Below are positions 32,664 through 35,664 of a stretch of 35,664 nucleotides of DNA, one piece after another (position 1 is the first letter of the stretch; each line of letters begins with the position of its first letter). Position numbers and translations under genes: made by a program. Origin of the DNA: Acidobacteriota bacterium (GTDB taxonomy: Bacteria > Acidobacteriota > Terriglobia > Bryobacterales > Bryobacteraceae); NCBI GenBank assembly GCA_025350695.1, contig JANXXI010000343.1, positions 1-35,664 on the forward strand, written 5' to 3'. The notes under the pieces were generated by a model. It worked only from the letters and a program-made list of their open reading frames with translations, made no database searches and was not told the origin of the DNA.

Positions 32664-33969
32664 TGCCCCTAGGATACAATTCCTGACAACCTTTATGTGG
32701 CTCATCCTATTTGAGGTAACCGCCCGGCAATTGCCGTTCGGCTTGATGGTGATCCATGAGCCGATCATTGTATCCGGCGACGGAGCGACCTTGATAGGCC
32801 ATCCTAAAGGCACTCGCATAAAAATGGCAGCCGATTTCAAGGGCCCCGGCGCCGTCACCGCGCAGGGGAAGAATATCCGGTTGAAAGGCTTTTCCATTGA
32901 GGGAAACCGTTCGAGAACAGATCAACGTCGTGGCCTTCCTCCCTTTGACAAGACCTTCGCCGAATTCCATAGTAAGACCGGAATTCTGGCCGATGGCGTG
33001 GATGGTGTGGAAATCACCGATGTGGTGCTGCGCGAAATGCCGGCCATGGCGATCCTCATTCGCGGTGGACGCAATGCCAGGCTGAAACGGTTGCGCGTGG
33101 AAGATAGCGGCGGATTGAATGCCAAGGGCCGCAACAACGCCACGGGCGGTGTGTTATTCGAGGACGGAGTCGATACCTTCAGTGTTGAGGCTTGCGTATT
33201 CGCGCGCATTCAAGGCAACGCGCTTTGGACGCATTCGCGCTATACCTCGCCGCGTAATCGAAACGGACTGTTCGCAAGGAACCATTTTGAAGATATCGGC
33301 CGCGATGCCATTCAAATCGGCCACGCTACAAACGTGCGGGTTCAGAATAACGATGGCAAGCGCATCGGCTATCCCAGCGAAATTGTGGATGCCGAAGGAG
33401 GAGGCACGCCGGTTGCCATTGACACGGCGGGCAATGTGGACGGCAGTGTTTACACCGGTAATCGCTTCGAGGAGCTAAATGGAAAGTGCATTGATCTGGA
33501 CGGGTTCCATCACGGAGAAGTCTCGCGCAACCGCTGCATTAATTCCAAGCCCCAGGCAGCCTACCCTTTCGGCCACTTCGGCATTGTGATGAACAACACC
33601 AATCCCGACATGCAATCCACGGCAATTCGCATTTTTGAAAATCACGTGGAAGGAATGAAGTACGGGGCGATTTTCGTCATCGGGTCTGGCCACTTAATTC
33701 ACCACAATACATTCCTTGACCTGAACACTTCCCACTGCAGCGAAAGCGGCGCGGGCTGCACCTACTTTGCCGGTGAGCCCGATCTGCTACGTTCTGGCAT
33801 CTATTTCGGCCGGCGCGCGGAACGGGCCGCCGTTACCCGGGACAACAAAATTGAGGACAATGTAATTTCCGGTTGGAAGATGAGCACTCGTTGCCTGGGC
33901 TTTGCCCCCGGCGTGGATCGTAACGAACAGAAAGCCGCTCGTAACCGGTGCATTTCCGAGGAGCGTTGA
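32656..33969 (+). CDS. Right-handed parallel beta-helix protein
   Basis: A 437-residue protein of pectate-lyase-like fold. From residue 40 onward it shows repeated beta-helix coils: NIRLKGFSIEGN, GVEITDVVLREM, NARLKRLRVEDSG, TFSVEACVFARIQGNALWTHS, HATNVRVQNNDGKRIGYP, NVDGSVYTGNRFEELNGKCIDLDGFHHGEVSRNRCIN, and STAIRIFENHVEGMKYGAIFVIGSGHLIHHN. Such proteins cut or bind extracellular polysaccharide. The first 25 residues (FLTTFMWLILFEVTA) could be a signal peptide, but the start is uncertain: ATGs at 32656, 32695 and 32746 are all open and none has a good ribosome site. The 32656 start overlaps the ABC-Wzt start head to head. The downstream methyltransferase starts in its last base. Confidence 0.88.
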   Translation: MLIAPRIQFLTTFMWLILFEVTARQLPFGLMVIHEPIIVSGDGATLIGHPKGTRIKMAADFKGPGAVTAQGKNIRLKGFSIEGNRSRTDQRRGLPPFDKTFAEFHSKTGILADGVDGVEITDVVLREMPAMAILIRGGRNARLKRLRVEDSGGLNAKGRNNATGGVLFEDGVDTFSVEACVFARIQGNALWTHSRYTSPRNRNGLFARNHFEDIGRDAIQIGHATNVRVQNNDGKRIGYPSEIVDAEGGGTPVAIDTAGNVDGSVYTGNRFEELNGKCIDLDGFHHGEVSRNRCINSKPQAAYPFGHFGIVMNNTNPDMQSTAIRIFENHVEGMKYGAIFVIGSGHLIHHNTFLDLNTSHCSESGAGCTYFAGEPDLLRSGIYFGRRAERAAVTRDNKIEDNVISGWKMSTRCLGFAPGVDRNEQKAARNRCISEER

Positions 33970-35276
33970 TGGATCAACAAGTGGTATTAAAAATGCGCGA
34001 GGATTGGAATGGCCGCGCCGGTGAAGATGCGCACTACTACGTCGCATTTGGCCGCAAGAATCAGGATGAGGATGAATTCTACGCCACAGGCGATGAACTT
34101 GTTGCGGGCCTGAAATGGGAAATGAAGCGGCTTCCTGTTGGGAATCCACGCGCCCGCAGAGCGCTTGAAATTGGATGCGGTCCGGGACGCCTGCTGAAGC
34201 CGATGAGCCAGTTCTTCGGTGAAATTCACGGTGTCGATATTTCTGACCAAATGATCGCGATGGCAAAGGAACGGCTGCGCGGAGTTCCGCATGCCCATGC
34301 TCATGTTGCTCTCAATTCCGATCTCTCTGCGTTCGCCGACGAGTCTTTTGACCTGGTCTATTCTTATGCTGTGTTTCAACACATCCCCAGTGGTGATGTG
34401 GTGATGAACTATTTGCGTGAAGCGCGAAGGGTGCTGAAGGTGGGCGGCCTGCTGCGTTGCCAAATCAACGGACTGCCCGACACCGCTGCGCGTTATGACA
34501 CCTGGAGCGGCGTTCGCATCCCTTCTGGCGAGATCGAAACGTTTTGCCGTGAGTCCGATCTGCAACTGCTTGCCCTTGAAGGCCGCAACACGCAGTACAT
34601 GTGGATCTCCGCGATTAAGCAACCTCGCGGTTGGTATGAAACGCATGCCATGCCGGAAACGGAGCCGGTGGTGCGGCGAATCACCAATGCAGCCAGTTCC
34701 GAACCGGTTGCCCCAAGCCGCGGTCGTTTTGCCGCGCTTTCGCTTTGGCTTGAAAACCTTCCTCCCAGTGCCGACATTTTGGACTTCGAGATTCATGTCG
34801 GCTCCGCGCGCGCCACAACTACATATGTTGGCGCCCCAGAGCGCGACGGATTGGTTCAGGTGACAGTCCGCCTTCCCGCTGAAATTGCGACGGGCCTGCA
34901 GCCCGTTACCCTAGCTTGGAAAGGAGAAAGTTGGGGTAGGGGAGGCGTTATTCGGATCATCTCTCCGCCGCCCATGGTGCCTCGCGTCATTACTTTGACA
35001 GACGGGATTGACTTGATGAGCACAACCAAGATCGTGAACCGCTGCGTGAAGGTTGCGCTAGAGGAAGCCATGCACCCGGAGGAATTCGGGGCTCAGATCG
35101 GCGATCATATGGTGACCGATTGCGACCGTTTCTGTACCGACCCGGTCCCACCCCGATTTGAGGTGAACTTTCGGCTGCCGGAGGAAGTTGGCGAAGGTCA
35201 CCATATCCTTCGATTGTGGATTGGCGAGCGGGATTTGGGTTCGTTTTCTCTAGAAGTGATGTCGATGAGAGCCTGA
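33969..35276 (+). CDS. SAM-dependent methyltransferase with C-terminal beta domain
   Basis: A 435-residue cytoplasmic protein. Residues ~60-215 are a class I methyltransferase, with motif I ALEIGCGPGRLLKPM (66-80), GVDISDQMIAMAKERL, FDLVYSYAVFQHIPSGDV and EARRVLKVGGLLRCQI. Residues ~250-435 are beta-rich with repeated VTVRLPAEI- and RFEVNFRLPEEVG-like strands, resembling an Ig-like or glycan-binding module. Its ATG overlaps the beta-helix stop as TGATG, so the two are translated together. Opposite lies the Wzt-like protein; in known O-antigen systems a methyltransferase caps the chain and the Wzt C-domain reads the cap, so a glycan substrate is a reasonable inference. Confidence 0.88.
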   Translation: MDQQVVLKMREDWNGRAGEDAHYYVAFGRKNQDEDEFYATGDELVAGLKWEMKRLPVGNPRARRALEIGCGPGRLLKPMSQFFGEIHGVDISDQMIAMAKERLRGVPHAHAHVALNSDLSAFADESFDLVYSYAVFQHIPSGDVVMNYLREARRVLKVGGLLRCQINGLPDTAARYDTWSGVRIPSGEIETFCRESDLQLLALEGRNTQYMWISAIKQPRGWYETHAMPETEPVVRRITNAASSEPVAPSRGRFAALSLWLENLPPSADILDFEIHVGSARATTTYVGAPERDGLVQVTVRLPAEIATGLQPVTLAWKGESWGRGGVIRIISPPPMVPRVITLTDGIDLMSTTKIVNRCVKVALEEAMHPEEFGAQIGDHMVTDCDRFCTDPVPPRFEVNFRLPEEVGEGHHILRLWIGERDLGSFSLEVMSMRA

Positions 35277-35428
35277 TCCCCCCCTATTTGCGGGTACGTC
35301 AAAGCACTGTTTCAATACCCCCATTGGTGCCCCCAAATCACCTAGGCGGTACTAGGCAAAAAATAGGGGGAAAGCCCACCCGTAACTGTATGCACCGTAT
35401 CTAGATATAGTTCTTGACGCAGTACTAG
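35277..35428. other. Structured intergenic region with a long inverted repeat
   Basis: CCCCCTATTT (35280-35289) and AAATAGGGGG (35361-35370) are exact inverted repeats 71 bases apart. A nested pair CCTAG/CTAGG lies at 35341-35356. It begins four bases after the methyltransferase stop. It may be a large terminator-like structure or the end of a small element. TTGACG with CATGAT at 18 bases (35414-35443) is a possible promoter for what follows. Confidence 0.4.
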
Positions 35429-35664
35429 ATGTTGGGGCATGATTGCAAAGTTACAGTACAGTTAAGGGATTCGACCGACCACGTTAAGCCTCCCCCGGCT
35501 GTGGGTCAATTCAAAGCTTGTTACCTCAATGACTTACAGATTTTCTACTCGCAAGGACTCAATGGACCAATGGGACACCTCAGCATAGACCTGAGCGCGC
35601 CAAGCATGGATGCGAAGCGTGCATTAGCAAAACAAGAAAGGACGGGAATCTCATTCCCGCAGCA
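35429..35664 (+). CDS. Partial ORF open to the right edge, uncertain
   Basis: A frame of 78 codons from ATG 35429 stays open to the window end; a second in-frame ATG at 35570 has AAGGA 11 bases upstream. The product includes VKPPPAVGQFKACYLNDLQ and GHLSIDLSAPSMDAKRALAK and matches nothing I know. A hairpin at 35477-35507 lies inside the first half, so that half may instead be leader sequence, with translation from 35570. Confidence 0.3.
   Translation, partial: MLGHDCKVTVQLRDSTDHVKPPPAVGQFKACYLNDLQIFYSQGLNGPMGHLSIDLSAPSMDAKRALAKQERTGISFPQ
35477..35507 (+). promoter_or_regulatory. Leader-type hairpin
   Basis: GACCAC and AGCC (35477-35490, with four unpaired bases between) pair with GGCT and GTGGGTC (35497-35507) around a TCCCCC loop. 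It follows a possible promoter at 35414-35443 and precedes ATG 35570. No known riboswitch consensus fits. Confidence 0.3.
35643..35659. repeat. Perfect 7-bp inverted repeat at the window edge
   Basis: CGGGAAT-CTC-ATTCCCG is a perfect hairpin with a three-base loop at the right edge. Its context is cut off, so its role (repeat element, terminator or coding coincidence) cannot be judged. Confidence 0.35.

Noticed and set aside
33987-34796. A 269-codon minus-strand frame
   Set aside because: Antisense to the methyltransferase, which has clear SAM motifs.
35430-35520. c-di-GMP (GEMM) riboswitch, suggested by AAGCCTCCCCCGG
   Set aside because: The rest of the conserved core and the tetraloop-receptor pattern are missing.

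Overview
The window reads as a contiguous piece of a chromosome from a soil acidobacterium of the Solibacter/Bryobacter type. This is inferred from gene content, not from a marker gene: a DUF1592/DUF1552 secreted pair, a PQQ beta-propeller dehydrogenase, a cytochrome c fused to a ComEA-like helix-hairpin-helix (HhH), an S46 dipeptidyl-peptidase, Uma2 and Rpn-like nucleases, many signal-peptide proteins and moderately high GC. Planctomycetes share some of these families, so the phylum call is not certain. I found no rRNA, tRNA, CRISPR array, integrase or intact insertion sequence.

Left part (1-7.7 kb, all minus strand). A tightly packed six-gene run reads tldD, pmbA/tldE, a membrane-anchored beta-sandwich protein, a large secreted protein, a DUF167 protein and a PcaF/PaaJ-type thiolase that runs off the left edge. 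Upstream lie an HDOD signalling protein and a secreted protein made of nine 11-residue LEA-like repeats followed by a ComEA-type HhH. A 16-bp perfect hairpin separates these last two.

Middle part (7.8-22.8 kb). First comes a secreted esterase, then an Rpn-like nuclease. A divergent pair follows: a PQQ dehydrogenase and a cytochrome c-HhH protein that could take its electrons. After them come a DUF3995 membrane protein and ssb. A plus-strand run of three exported proteins follows: a vWA-like protein, a methyltransferase carrying a signal peptide, and a PHP-esterase fusion. It ends tail to tail against the DUF1592 to DUF1552 pair, the two stop codons sharing the palindrome CTAG. A Uma2 nuclease lies upstream of that pair.

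Right part (22.8-35.7 kb). rsmE is followed by an Rrf2 regulator that sits directly before cysK, which suggests CymR-like control of cysteine synthesis. Then come a DUF72 protein with its own sigma70-like promoter, an S46 peptidase, and a divergent circularly permuted ATP-grasp protein. A secreted acidobacterial-type protein is broken by a one-base frameshift. The end of the window holds a divergent surface-glycan-like module: a shortened ABC ATPase with a Wzt-type C-terminal domain on the minus strand, and on the plus strand a right-handed beta-helix protein overlapping a methyltransferase with a C-terminal beta domain. The last 390 bases hold several inverted repeats and a reading frame open to the edge.

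No single dramatic defence or mobile system is visible. The most unusual items are the LEA-repeat/HhH secreted protein, the degenerate ABC-Wzt protein opposite a methyltransferase, the PHP-esterase fusion beside an exported methyltransferase, and the orphan circularly permuted ATP-grasp enzyme.
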